Below are positions 19,975 through 29,700 of a stretch of DNA of 64,000 nt, piece by piece (within the stretch, counting starts at the first letter, position 1; each line of letters begins with the position of its first letter). Origin of the DNA: Arsukibacterium sp. MJ3 (GTDB lineage: Bacteria > Pseudomonadota > Gammaproteobacteria > Enterobacterales > Alteromonadaceae); assembly GCF_000987765.1 (NCBI RefSeq), contig NZ_LAHP01000004.1, forward strand, positions 124,001 through 188,000, given 5' to 3'. The notes below the pieces were generated by a model. The model ran no database searches. It worked only from the letters and a program-made list of their open reading frames with translations, and was not told the origin of the DNA. A program made the position numbers and the translations under genes.

Positions 19975-20394
19975 TTTTTCTCTCGGGTGTCAAACAAGAT
20001 AGCAGGGTGCATCGCTGTCTGGAATGTCGGGCCGGCTTTAAAAGGCTTACGTTATCAGGCCTTCGAAAAGCTGTCTGTGCTATACCGAACCAATCTGCTT
20101 GCCCCAAAGTCATCCAAAGCCATCAAAAGTTATTTGGCTTGCGTTTGCTCATTGCTAACTGTGTCGCTCCGGTTGATTCGATAACCCATTCTTGTTGTAG
20201 TGTGTGGCATCGAACAGACAAAAGCTTTGGCATTACTAACAATGTTGATTACTTCCTGATAATGATATCTGTCTAAGGTACCTGAAAAATAGACAGGTCC
20301 GCTCAGTTAGCGATGAACCTTCTGAGGCGGTTTGCTTGTAGTGTGGCAAGCTCCATCTTACTTCATTTTTATCATGTAAAACTGGGTAACCCGT
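19975..20394. other. Intergenic stretch without a recognisable gene
   Basis: Short frames here have no domain signature or convincing ribosome site. A small inverted repeat TGTCTA...TAGACA is visible around 20269-20295. The DNA lies between the GC-rich flavoprotein gene and the Old Yellow Enzyme remnant and may itself be decayed acquired DNA. Confidence 0.5.
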
Positions 20395-20914
20395 ATGACA
20401 GCCAAACTATTCTCGCCAATACAGCGGGGAGGCATCAGCCTCTCCAATCGTATCGTTAAAGCACCCCTGACCAGCAATCAAGCAAATCTTGAAAGCGACA
20501 TGCCAGGCGTCTATTCGAAAACTCAGACTGAAGCATGGAAAGTGGTAACCAACGCGGTGCATGAGAAAGCTGGACGAATATTCGTTCAGCTCTGGCATGT
20601 CGGCTGCATTTCCCACACCTCTTTGCAACCGGACGGGCAGTCACCTGTTGCGTCGTCTGCGATTGTGGCGGATGCAAAGACATTTATAGGCGACGGATTT
20701 GGGCCCGTATCGAAGCCTCGCGCGCTGGAAACCGCTGAGATTCCCTGGTTAGTGAACGATTTCTCGATTGTCCTTAAATCATCGCTCAGACCAGTATGGC
20801 GGGTCAGACGAGAACCCTACGCGCCCCTTAACGAGCTTGACCAAGTTGAGTGCAGGCAATGATACTGATCTTGAAACGCTTGACGCCCCTTCACGCGGTG
20901 ACGTTGTAGGCTAA
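20395..20914 (+). pseudogene. Old Yellow Enzyme (alkene reductase) remnant
   Basis: The frame from 20395 reads like the N-terminus of NemA-type FMN ene-reductases (KLFSPIQRGGISLSNRIVKAPLT, then VQLWHVG-ISHTSLQPDGQ-PVA, PRALE-EIP) but is only 155 codons against about 360. The segment that normally holds MAEYYxQRA...GLIISEATQIS is missing between DMP and GVYS. Past EIPWLVNDF the active-site HxAN region is gone. A second frame carries DQYGGSDEN, the usual DxYGGSxENR, and the first frame then carries APLNELDQ, seen near the C-terminus of these enzymes. Several deletions and a frameshift have occurred; it cannot be functional. Confidence 0.85.
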
Positions 20915-20963
20915 GTTTACCGTATGGACTATGCTTATCTTTTACCTATATTTAGGAGAACAC

Positions 20964-22343
20964 ATGACGAATATGCTTAAAACTATTAACCCTGCTTCTG
21001 GTAATAAGCTTAATACCTACAAAATAATGACCGACGACGCTGTGTTGAGCATCGTTGAAAATTGCCATACGGCGTTTCTTGATTGGCGTCATCAGTCACT
21101 CGAATATCGCGGTGACATCATCAAGAAAATTGGCCAGGCGTTACTTAACCGCAAGCATGAGCTTGCCCGTGTAATGACCGATGAGATGGGTAAACTTTTG
21201 CAGCAAAGCCTTGAGGAAGTTGAACTTTGCGCGGCTATTTGTGACTACACGGTCGCCAGTGCGCCAGAGCATCTTGCGTCAGAAAAGCGCGATCTCGGCG
21301 ATGGACAATATGGCCTTATTTGCTATGAACCGATCGGGATTATTTTCGGCATTCAGCCCTGGAATTATCCGGCATATCAGGTTATCCGCTATTCAATCGC
21401 TAATCTAATGGCGGGAAATGGGGTGTTGCTCAAGCATGCGGAATCGGTAACAGGAACGGGGTTGCTGCTTGAAGAAATTTATCAAAGTGCAGGGCTGCCC
21501 GCCGCACTGTTCTCGGTGCTGCTTGTTGATCACGATCAATCAGAAACTGTTATTAAACACCGACGCGTGCGCGGCGTAACCCTGACTGGTAGCCCGGCGG
21601 CCGGGCGTATAGTGGGGCAGCAAGCGGCCGCTGAGCTAAAGAAAACGGTGCTTGAACTGGGCTCTAATGATGCTTACCTTGTGCTGGAAGATGCCGATTT
21701 AGAAAAAGCAGTTAAAATATGTGTTCAGGGGCGTATCTATAACAACGGTGAGACCTGCATTGCGGCAAAACGGTTTATTGTTGTGGACGCGATTTATGAT
21801 CAGTTCCGTGATGCCTTCGTAAAAGCAATGCAACAGGTAAAAATGGGTGATCCGATGTCTGATACGGTCGACCTCGGACCAATGGCCCGACAAGATCTGC
21901 GCGATGACTTGCACCAACAAGTCGAAGAAAGTGTCGCAAAAGGAGCAAAAATTCTTTGTGGTGGCAACATTCCAGATTGCGCTGGCTTTTACTATCCAGC
22001 AACCGTGCTGGCAGAGGTATCCCCTGGCCAGCCTGCCTATGATGCTGAATTATTCGGGCCCGTTGCCTCGCTAATCCGCGCCGCAGACGCCACAGACGCC
22101 ATGCGTATTGCCAATGACAGCCCCTTTGGCCTTGGTGGCGGTATTATTACGGAAGATACTGAACAAGCGATCGAATTAGCCACAAAGTATTTTGATACCG
22201 GCATGGTATTCATTAATGGCTTTGGTTTGGCTAACCCGAAAATGCCGTTTGGCGGCGTTAAAGATTCTGGCTATGGCCGCGAACATGGCGGCTTCGGTAT
22301 GCGAGAGTTTGTTAATACCAAATCCGTTTTGGTAATGGGCTGA
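20964..22343 (+). CDS. sad: NAD(P)-dependent succinate-semialdehyde dehydrogenase, Sad/YneI type
   Basis: Aldehyde dehydrogenase of 459 residues. ATG at 20964 with AGGAG at 6 nt is preferred over the frame opening at 20931. The catalytic Cys is in NNGETCIAAKRF, the general-base Glu in LELGSND (usually LELGGSD), and PWNYP and LTGSPAAGR are the cofactor motifs. The short length and overall pattern (DWRxxxxxYR, LGPMARxDLRDELHxQV) match E. coli Sad rather than GabD. It oxidises succinate semialdehyde to succinate. No aminotransferase is beside it. The Gly-to-Ser change after LELG is unusual but not catalytic. Confidence 0.88.
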   Translation: MTNMLKTINPASGNKLNTYKIMTDDAVLSIVENCHTAFLDWRHQSLEYRGDIIKKIGQALLNRKHELARVMTDEMGKLLQQSLEEVELCAAICDYTVASAPEHLASEKRDLGDGQYGLICYEPIGIIFGIQPWNYPAYQVIRYSIANLMAGNGVLLKHAESVTGTGLLLEEIYQSAGLPAALFSVLLVDHDQSETVIKHRRVRGVTLTGSPAAGRIVGQQAAAELKKTVLELGSNDAYLVLEDADLEKAVKICVQGRIYNNGETCIAAKRFIVVDAIYDQFRDAFVKAMQQVKMGDPMSDTVDLGPMARQDLRDDLHQQVEESVAKGAKILCGGNIPDCAGFYYPATVLAEVSPGQPAYDAELFGPVASLIRAADATDAMRIANDSPFGLGGGIITEDTEQAIELATKYFDTGMVFINGFGLANPKMPFGGVKDSGYGREHGGFGMREFVNTKSVLVMG

Positions 22344-22466
22344 GCTAATAGCAATAGCATGGTGTCTTTAGGTGTTAGTTTTACGCTCAAGTGTTATTAC
22401 TAACTTCGCTAAAGGCAATAAAACTATTACACTGTGCTCGTTTTTACCATTAACTAGGCTTGGTGC

Positions 22467-23138
22467 TTGAAACTCAGTAAACGATTACAGCAGATTGAAC
22501 ACATGGTAACCGCAGATTATAGCCATATTTGGGATTGTTGCTGTGATCATGGCTTTCTGGGGGCCGCTTTATTGTCCCGGCAAGCCGCTAACACCGTGCA
22601 TTTTGTTGATATTGTTCCGCAGTTAATGGCTGAACTTAACAGCAAATTGTGCCAACATTACCCTAATTCACGCTGGCAAACGCACTGCTTAGATGCGGCA
22701 AGCTTACCCTTGGCAGATTATGAAGGAACACATTTAGTCATCATTGCCGGGGTAGGCGGGGATTTAATAATCCAGTTTGTAAAGGCTATTTATCAGCAAT
22801 ACCCAAGGTTAAACATTGAATTTTTGCTGTGTCCGGTATATCACCATTTTGCATTACGGCGCAGCTTAATTGAGCTTGAATTTAGTTTGCAACATGAAGC
22901 GTTAGTTGAAGATAATCAACGTTTTTATGAAATTATTCTGGTTTCATCGGCAGCTGATATCACCAGAAAAATCAGTGAGGTTGGCGACAAAATCTGGCAT
23001 GCCAAATCAGTGCAGCAAGCTGAGATTACCGCCAACTACTTAGATAACACGCTTAACCACTACCAACGCATTCAGCAAGGCAACAACGCCAATGTGCAGC
23101 ATATTATTGACGCTTATCGTTCGGTTAAGCTTAGTTAG
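22467..23138 (+). CDS. trmK: tRNA (adenine(22)-N1)-methyltransferase family protein
   Basis: SAM-dependent methyltransferase of 223 residues of the TrmK family that modifies m1A22 of tRNA: LSKRLQQIEHMV at the start, the variant SAM loop WDCCCDHGFLGAALL (usual DIGsDHayLp), and VIIAGVGGDLI in place of the family's AGMGG. A TTG start is used. It overlaps the convergent TPR gene by 8 bp at their 3' ends. The family is best known from Gram-positives; proteobacterial members exist. Confidence 0.75.
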   Translation: MKLSKRLQQIEHMVTADYSHIWDCCCDHGFLGAALLSRQAANTVHFVDIVPQLMAELNSKLCQHYPNSRWQTHCLDAASLPLADYEGTHLVIIAGVGGDLIIQFVKAIYQQYPRLNIEFLLCPVYHHFALRRSLIELEFSLQHEALVEDNQRFYEIILVSSAADITRKISEVGDKIWHAKSVQQAEITANYLDNTLNHYQRIQQGNNANVQHIIDAYRSVKLS

Positions 23139-23553
23139 CTAATAGCGTTGCCAGTAGTTCGTCTATTTCTATTTTAAAGTCTTTATCATCAATTTTATTA
23201 GCGCTGATTTTTGCATATTGCAGATTTTTTATCGCGGCATCAGTATGACCTAATTCAATTTGTAAGCTGGCCATAGAGAATGCGATAGAGGCGATATGCT
23301 CCTTTGAATTAATCGCGATGGCTTTTTCCAGCGCTTTTTCGTAACCAGCCAGTGCTTCATCAAATTGTTCGGTAAAGTCTGCAAGTGTTTCCCATTGTTC
23401 CGGGTGATCTTTGTTGGTATTTTCGTGTTCGGTGCAAAGTGCTTTCAGCTCTGCATAATGCAAAGCAAACGCTTCTTTATCACCTTTCTTGTCAGCAGCC
23501 ATAAGCTTTTCTGCTAAGGTATATACTGACTTATATATTTTGGTATTAATCAT
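23131..23553 (-). CDS. TPR-repeat-like small protein
   Basis: Cytoplasmic helical protein of 140 residues with two or three TPR-like helical pairs (EQFDEALAGYEKALEKAIAINSKEH; ASLQIELGHTDAAIKNLQYAKISANK, each within about residues 65-125). No catalytic motif. The start has AGGT upstream. TPR units mediate protein contacts. It overlaps the 3' end of trmK. Function unknown. Confidence 0.7.
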   Translation of the reverse strand: MINTKIYKSVYTLAEKLMAADKKGDKEAFALHYAELKALCTEHENTNKDHPEQWETLADFTEQFDEALAGYEKALEKAIAINSKEHIASIAFSMASLQIELGHTDAAIKNLQYAKISANKIDDKDFKIEIDELLATLLAN

Positions 23554-23761
23554 TACCTATTACCTTTTCTCTACCACAAATAAAATTAACAACAAAATGT
23601 GCTCGCGCTAATATTACGCTTAGATGTAAATAAAGACAAAGCTAACAGCGAAATTAGCGCTGTAGAAAAAATTATACTAATAGTGTATTTCCATACTCGA
23701 CGTGTCCGGCTTTGCTATAAACTACCTTGCCCCTTGAATCCTTTACGCGTGTAAATGTATT

Positions 23762-25108
23762 TCACATGTTAGGCTTTTCCGGTTCGCTGAGTAACTGGCG
23801 CGCCGCCTCGTAGTGCTCTTCCACCACCCGGCGGTCCTCGCTTTCCGACAATCCCTCGCTAGCTCCTCGGTTAATCATCTGGGCATGTCTTAAGAGCGCA
23901 GCGCGATCCTTTGCGCGATGTGCAAACTCAGCGACCACGGCAATCGTTTCCAGTAGGCGGATGGTCACTGCGGCGCAGGAGCGGCTATTCTGCCGAATTT
24001 GGTTGAACGCCGCGTCCGCGAATATCGAAAAGGAGACGGTAGGCGTAATCAACCGAAGCTGGTCCTGCTTGTCATGTCGATATGGCGATGGCATCCCGCG
24101 TTGAGCCAAGCGAGACAATGCGGACCCGAGGTGATCCACACACGCAACTGCCGTGAATGGGTCATTCACCCCGGTGGAAAGCGCCCGTACCGCGATCTCA
24201 ACCAGTTGGTTGATTGTAAACTCGATGTCTTGGCGAGGAGTTCGCTCGTTGCCCAGTGTAAACGCGCAACGGATCTGAGCTATGAGCTCGTCAGTTGCAA
24301 GGCTTTCGGGCCAGACCAAGACCAGCGGCCGTTCGGCTACAACGTAATGTCCGGGCGCCCGTTCCAGCCGAAGCACCACATCCTTTTCTATGGCCAACGC
24401 CATCAGAACGTCCAAGTCGATGAACTGAAGGTAGCCGTCCCCCGTCGCACCAACCGGATGTGCCTCCTGGTCGAACGCGTTGATGAAGCTGGCGTCGGGC
24501 GGCGTTGCCGGAATCTGTGGAGCGCCCCGTCCGATCTGTTCCGGGAACAGGCGGGCGATCCCCTCCGTCAACTCCTTGCTGACTTGCGCTACGATTTCGT
24601 TGGCCTGAAGAGAAACGGATACGTGATGAATAAAGTAGATCAACACCGCTACACTCACCACCGCGAGTACCACGCCGAGCAAAACCGACAGATGAGGCAC
24701 GAAGAAGACTTCTTCTACGCGGCGGATGGTGCGAAGAACGAGCAGGCAGTATAGGAAGGAGGCAATGAACGTGCCGAGCACCACCTGGGTCGTGGTATCG
24801 CGCATGAAGTTGCGGAGCATGCGCGGTCCAAATTGCGATGAGGCGAGCGACAGGGCGACCAAGGTCATGGAGAAAACCACTCCGGCGATGGTGATCATTG
24901 ATCCGGCGATGGTCCCCATCATGGTGCTCGCCCCGGCTGCCCCTTGGACGAACGTCCAGCCCATGGTAAGCCGCAACCAGTCCGTCACTCGGGGATCGAA
25001 GGCGACAGCCACAAAGGCCAACGTTACCGCCCCGGCAGCCATGATGATTGGAATGAACCAGAAGCTGGAGCGGATGCGATCCAAATACTTGAAAATCTGT
25101 AATTTCAC
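23762..25108 (-). CDS. DUF2254 membrane protein
   Basis: Protein of 448 residues with about four membrane segments in the first 165 residues and a soluble C-terminal part. DUF2254 hallmarks are visible: MVALSLASSQFGPRMLRNFMRD, LGTFIASFLYCLLVLRTIR and STGVNDPFTAVACVDHL. Function unknown. The GTG at 25108 has GAGGT about 9 nt upstream. The GC-rich codons differ from neighbouring genes and it sits beside decayed genes, so it was probably acquired. Confidence 0.85.
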   Translation of the reverse strand: MKLQIFKYLDRIRSSFWFIPIIMAAGAVTLAFVAVAFDPRVTDWLRLTMGWTFVQGAAGASTMMGTIAGSMITIAGVVFSMTLVALSLASSQFGPRMLRNFMRDTTTQVVLGTFIASFLYCLLVLRTIRRVEEVFFVPHLSVLLGVVLAVVSVAVLIYFIHHVSVSLQANEIVAQVSKELTEGIARLFPEQIGRGAPQIPATPPDASFINAFDQEAHPVGATGDGYLQFIDLDVLMALAIEKDVVLRLERAPGHYVVAERPLVLVWPESLATDELIAQIRCAFTLGNERTPRQDIEFTINQLVEIAVRALSTGVNDPFTAVACVDHLGSALSRLAQRGMPSPYRHDKQDQLRLITPTVSFSIFADAAFNQIRQNSRSCAAVTIRLLETIAVVAEFAHRAKDRAALLRHAQMINRGASEGLSESEDRRVVEEHYEAARQLLSEPEKPNM

Positions 25109-25120
25109 GACATCGTTACC

Positions 25121-25672
25121 TCATTCACTCGCATGCCTTCTGCGGCCTAACGCTTCATCGGTTAAGTCAATATTCTCAGGTAAAAACGGTTTTCTGTAGT
25201 CGAGTGTAAGTGCCACCCCCTCATCAAACCAAACAGGAATTTCTGTTAAGAAACGAATGAAACCAATTCGATGCTGGATTTCTGCATGAAGCCACTCATG
25301 AGAAATCACGTCAGTGTTCTGTCCTTTAGGTCCAATTACTATGCAGGAGCGCCATGGCATGCGATGCATCGAAGCTGTCTCGTTTGCTCCCCAATCTGCA
25401 GCACTATGTATGTCAGCAGTAATCACAAATCTCGGTGTCGATATCGGTTTACCATAAACATGACTAATTCGCTCTGAAGCCGATTCAACAAGTTCACTTA
25501 TAATGTTGGCATTCGGTTCTGAAACATCATCCGCAATAAATACTCCACTATTGATCTGCTAGTAATTTAGTATTGGAAGTAAATCGCAGGCAAGTGCGTG
25601 TCTTTGAAAAAAAGCCCCAGTAAACACTAAGGATAGAACAAGAATAAATATTACGATGCCTGATTTGCGCAC
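25121..25672 (-). pseudogene. Exported zinc metallopeptidase-like gene interrupted by an in-frame amber codon
   Basis: A GTG at 25672 with GGAGA just upstream opens a signal peptide (RKSGIVIFILVLSLVFTG...HALAC). After about 37 codons the frame meets TAG in CTA AAT TAC TAG CAG. The same frame then continues without shift (GVFIADDVSEPN...) through a zinc motif HEWLH (HExxH) and DEGVALTL to a TGA at 25121. A single C-to-T change in a CAG codon would explain the stop. The C-terminus may also be shortened where GC-rich DNA starts. The unbroken 3' part would lack an export signal. Confidence 0.72.
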
Positions 25673-25686
25673 AATTTCTCCATGAA

Positions 25687-25772
25687 AGCTAACGTCCGCC
25701 ACAAACGCGAGCAACTTGTTGCGAGTCGAGCGACCAAAGGGCGCGTTTTTGATAGCGATGGTGATGTTTGGC
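25687..25772 (-). other. Candidate degenerate integron attC site
   Basis: On the - strand GCCAAAC (near RYYYAAC) and, 86 bp later, GTTAGCT (near GTTRRRY) bound a GC-rich, partly self-complementary stretch (CAAACGCG/CGCGTTTTTG, GCAACTTGTTGC, GTCGAGCGAC). The stop codon of the preceding 78-codon frame falls in GTTAG, and the next gene starts just after, as in cassette arrays. Each core has a mismatch and no integrase is in the window, so this is tentative. Confidence 0.35.
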
Positions 25773-25925
25773 TATCACAGTTGCATACCAATTAACCACC
25801 CCCTGATCCATTGAAGTTGAGTATCCTAGTCCGGTGAAAAAATTTAAAAGAATAGTGAAACACAAGCCTGCCAATGGCAGAGTTGCCAACATGGTAATTC
25901 TTTTCTTTGTCATCCACTTACTCAT
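25689..25925 (-). CDS. Small hypothetical membrane or exported protein
   Basis: Frame of 78 codons with AGGGAG about 8 nt before the ATG. Residues 12-33 form a hydrophobic segment (LATLPLAGLCFTILLNFF), then SMDQGVVNWYATVIAKHHHRY. The last about 19 codons lie in an attC-like palindromic stretch and are compositionally odd. No family recognised. It is followed by the amber-interrupted peptidase gene on the same strand. Confidence 0.45.
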   Translation of the reverse strand: MSKWMTKKRITMLATLPLAGLCFTILLNFFTGLGYSTSMDQGVVNWYATVIAKHHHRYQKRALWSLDSQQVARVCGGR

Positions 25926-25963
25926 TTGAATACTCCCTTAAAACATAAAGTTTATCGGGCGCA

Positions 25964-25990
25964 AAGACCCGTATTTAAACACGGGTTTTT
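25964..25990 (+). terminator. Orphan intrinsic terminator
   Basis: ACCCGT (25967-25972), 8-nt loop, ACGGGT (25981-25986), then T-rich. It reads on the + strand but no + strand gene lies immediately upstream, so it may be left from a lost gene or guard sirB2 from read-through. Confidence 0.6.
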
Positions 25991-26172
25991 CTGACTAACA
26001 AGCAAGCGTGATATTTTTCTAATTGCGGTTTACTTAACTTATGATAATTGCGAGGCGGGTGATACCGAGGTTGTAGTTGCAAAATAAAGCAACACAGCTA
26101 GTTTTGTCTGAGTCAAAAAACGATATACTGACAGGCTAAATAGTATAAAAAATAGCATTAGGGATAAATAAC

Positions 26173-26616
26173 ATGTACATGATAATAAAACATACCCATT
26201 TAACGATAATCGCGCTGACGTTACTGTTTTTTCTTATTAATTTTTTACTAACCATTAAAGGCTCAGACAAGGTTAATATTAAACTACTGAAAATTGGCCC
26301 ACATATTTTATATACCCTTTTTATTGCCACGGCTATTTATCTGGTGGTGGTTAATCCGCTTAACTTGTATCCGTTTGTTAATGGTTGGGCGTCGTCTAAA
26401 TTAGCCGGTTTTGTTATGTATGTACTGTCTATTATGTTTGCGCTGAAGTGGGCAAAATCAAATATATGGCGTTTTGTCGGGTTTATTAGTGCAATATTTT
26501 GGTTTGTGATGAGTGCCAAGCTGGCGTATGCCGACAGGCTTAAAGTAAAAGGCCTTAATGAAGATACCAATAGCTATATTGAACTAGTACAGTCGGTGTT
26601 GGTGGCAGTAAGTTAG
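26173..26616 (+). CDS. SirB2 family membrane protein
   Basis: Protein of 147 residues with four hydrophobic segments matching the SirB2 family (IIKHTHLTIIALTLLFFLINF at the start, later LKIGPHILYTLF and SKLAGFVMYVLSIMFAL). The family was named from Salmonella sirB, once tied to invasion gene expression; biochemical function is unknown. It stands alone and ends before a strong hairpin. Confidence 0.8.
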   Translation: MYMIIKHTHLTIIALTLLFFLINFLLTIKGSDKVNIKLLKIGPHILYTLFIATAIYLVVVNPLNLYPFVNGWASSKLAGFVMYVLSIMFALKWAKSNIWRFVGFISAIFWFVMSAKLAYADRLKVKGLNEDTNSYIELVQSVLVAVS

Positions 26617-26646
26617 GTTTGTTGTAACACTTTACTTCAGAATAAT

Positions 26647-26673
26647 CCCCACCTCTAACTAATAGAGGTGGGG
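26647..26673. terminator. Hairpin between sirB2 and the convergent amidohydrolase gene
   Basis: CCCCACCTCT (26647-26656), 7-nt loop, AGAGGTGGGG (26664-26673): a perfect 10-bp stem between convergent genes. T runs are weak on both sides, but the position and strength fit a bidirectional terminator. Confidence 0.65.
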
Positions 26674-26702
26674 GAACTATATAACTGTTATTTCGATAAC
26701 TG

Positions 26703-29700
26703 TTACTTCGGTTCAAACTCAAACGGCTGGCGCTTGCGCTCACGTAAACCAATTTCGTTCATGCTAGCTGCATCAAATAAACGGCCATTCACCATGGTAT
26801 ACACTACCTTATCGCTAACGCGGATATCGGCCAGTGGGTTACCGTCAATGACAATTAAGTCGGCCAGTTTACCAACCTCAATGCTACCTAACTGATGGTC
26901 CATGCCAAAGGTTTTTGCCGGGTTAATGGTGGCGGTTTTTAGTGCTTCCAGCGGGCTCATACCGCCCTGGGCAAACATCCATATTTCCCAGTGCGCGCCT
27001 AACCCCTCACGTTGGCCATGCGCACCGATATTAGTAACAACCCCTAAATCACTTAGCTGCTTGGCCGTTTTTACTACTTCAAAATGATTGTAATGATGCT
27101 CAGGCGCAGTAGGGCGGCGCATGCTGCGTGGTGCCAGTACGTCCATTGGCACAAATTGGCTTAAGCGCGGATGTTTCCACACTTCGGTTTTGTCGTACCA
27201 GTAGTTTTCGCCCCAAATACCGCCATAGGCCACGTTTAAAGTAGGGGTGTAGGCAGTGCCACTGGCTTGCCATAGTTGCTTAATGTCGTCATACACCCGG
27301 GCCGCTGGCAGGGCGTGTTCAATAGTAGTATGGCCATCTACAATCATGGTTAAGTTATGCTGCATTAATGAGCCACCTTCGGGTACTACCATCATACCCA
27401 ACTCTCGTGCTGCCTGAATAACCTGCTGGCGCTGATTACGCCGTGGTTGGTTATAGCTTTTTACACTAAAAGCACCCACTTTTTGTAACCGCTCTAAATG
27501 AAATTTAGCATCGTCCAAGCTGTCAATATGTGAGGTGTAACCGGCGCCTTCTGCTCCGTATAAAATAGTACCGGTAGAGAAAATACGCGGGCCAACAATT
27601 TGGCCGCTTTGCTGCAGCTCACTGGCTGAAAATATCTCGCGGGTATCGTTCGAGGGGTCGTGAATACTGGTAACCCCAAAGGTTAAGCCGGCATAGTTTT
27701 GCCAGTTTTGTTGCGGGGTAATTTGCTGGTTACCTTGGCTGCCATGGGCGTGGGCGTCGAATAACCCCGGCATAATGGTTTTGCCGCTAATATCGAACAC
27801 CTTAGCGTTGCCGGGCACGGCAATGTCAGCCCGGCGGCCAACCGCTATAATTTTGTTATTTTCAACAATAACCACGCCATCTTCGATAACCTCATCGCCT
27901 TTCATGCTAAGCACCTGGCCACCCACAAAGGCAACCATGCCGCGTGGGATATCGGCCGGCGTTTTAAAGCCAAGATTAATACCGGTAGCCACCTTAAAGT
28001 CGTCACTGCTGGCGCTATCGAACAGGCCGTTTATGCTGGCATGATACAGCTCAGGTCCTAAGCTCCAATACAGATTACGGCTGTCACCACTCCAGCTAAT
28101 ATGCTCACCCGCCCGCACCGACAGCTGCTTTACCGGCAGCTGCTTATCGTTGCCACTGATATCAATGGCTTGGCCGCGCTGCATAAAGGGTGTCACAAAC
28201 ACTTTAAAACGGTCAGCAAAGGCCAGATACTTACCATCGGGAGATAGTGTAAATTCAGTACCAAATTTGGCGGTATACAGGGTTTGCTGGCTAAGTTTTT
28301 GTAAATCAATACTGATAAAGCTGGGTGAACCAGCATAATCCATCGCATAAACGATGTCATTGCTGGCGCCGAACATTGGCGAGCGGCCATTACGGGCAAT
28401 TAGTTTGCTGTTGCCACCCTTATGGCTAATTTGGTACAAGCCGGTATTCAATGACCACTGGCGCGGTAATAAACTGCCGGCACCAATTTTACGGTACACC
28501 ACCGTTTTACCATCCGGGCTTAGAGTAGGTTCAATGTATTTACCTGGCTCGCTGGTTAATTTAGTTACCCGGCCGTTTCGCAGGTTAAGCAGGTTAACTG
28601 CGCCCTGGGTTTGGTCATTCCAGCTAACAAATACCAGCTCTTTTCCATCGCGGGAAAACGAAGGGTAAAATTCAAAGTCGGTACTTTGTTTGGTTAGCCG
28701 TCGTGGTTTCGGATCGCTTAAGTCGGTAATGTATAAATGGCCTAACGCAGTAAATACCGCTTGTTTGCCATCAGGTGATATTTGCACAAAGCGCAGCATT
28801 TTTACGTCAACATCGGTTTTATCCAAATCCTGCGTAACCCGCAGTGCGGTTTGAATTTGTTTGCTGGTATTCACTTCAAACGGCACCGTTGTTACTGCTT
28901 TATTAGCAATAGTCAGCCGTTTAATTTCACCGCCAGCCCAAAAAAACAGCGCTTGGTTGTCTGGGCTCCAACTTAGGGTAGGGTACACACCATGAATGGC
29001 CCAGGTTTCTTGCATGTCGCGATCCAAGCCATCATATAACTTAATGTGCTCGCCACTGCTTAAGTCATATAAAAACAAGGTGCTTTGAAAATCTACCCGG
29101 CGAATATAGGCCAAATATTTGCCATCGGCTGAAGGGGTTGGCCGAATAGCACCCCCAGCGCCGCCAATCAGCTCTTCAATTTTACCGGTATTGCGCTCAA
29201 AGCGTTTAATAACATAAATGCCCGACTCTGAATCTTTGCTGTAATGAAAGGTTTTACCCGGGGTGTCGTCTTGTGAAAAGTAAATATATTTGCCGTCATT
29301 GGAAAACGCCGGCTCGCCTAAATCTTTCTGATCATTAGCCCGCTCGGTTAGCATTACACCATTGCCGCCGCTAACATGGTATTGCCATACCTCACCGGCA
29401 CCTAGCGAACGGCTGGCCGTGAAGTGTTTACGAGCAACAATAAATTGGCCATCGGGGCTCCAGGCCGGGCTGTTCAGTAAGCGAAAGGTTTCATTAGTCA
29501 CGGCGCGTGGCTTTGTGCCATCGGCGTTCATTAGCCAAATATTGTCGCCACCGGCACGGTCACTGGTAAAGGCGATGGTGTTACCATCCGGGCTAAATAC
29601 CGGCTGCATATTCCAGGCTATATCGTTAGTTAAGGCGGTTGCTTTACCGCCGCTAATGGGCATGGTGTAAATATCGCCCAGTAAGTCAAACGCCAGTGTT

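Noticed and set aside
19987-20276. Two overlapping short + strand frames between the flavoprotein and the ene-reductase remnant
   Set aside because: No motif or Shine-Dalgarno and poor composition; treated as intergenic.
23999-24754. Long + strand frame (251 codons) antisense to DUF2254
   Set aside because: GC-rich shadow frame; the opposite strand carries the clear DUF2254 signature.
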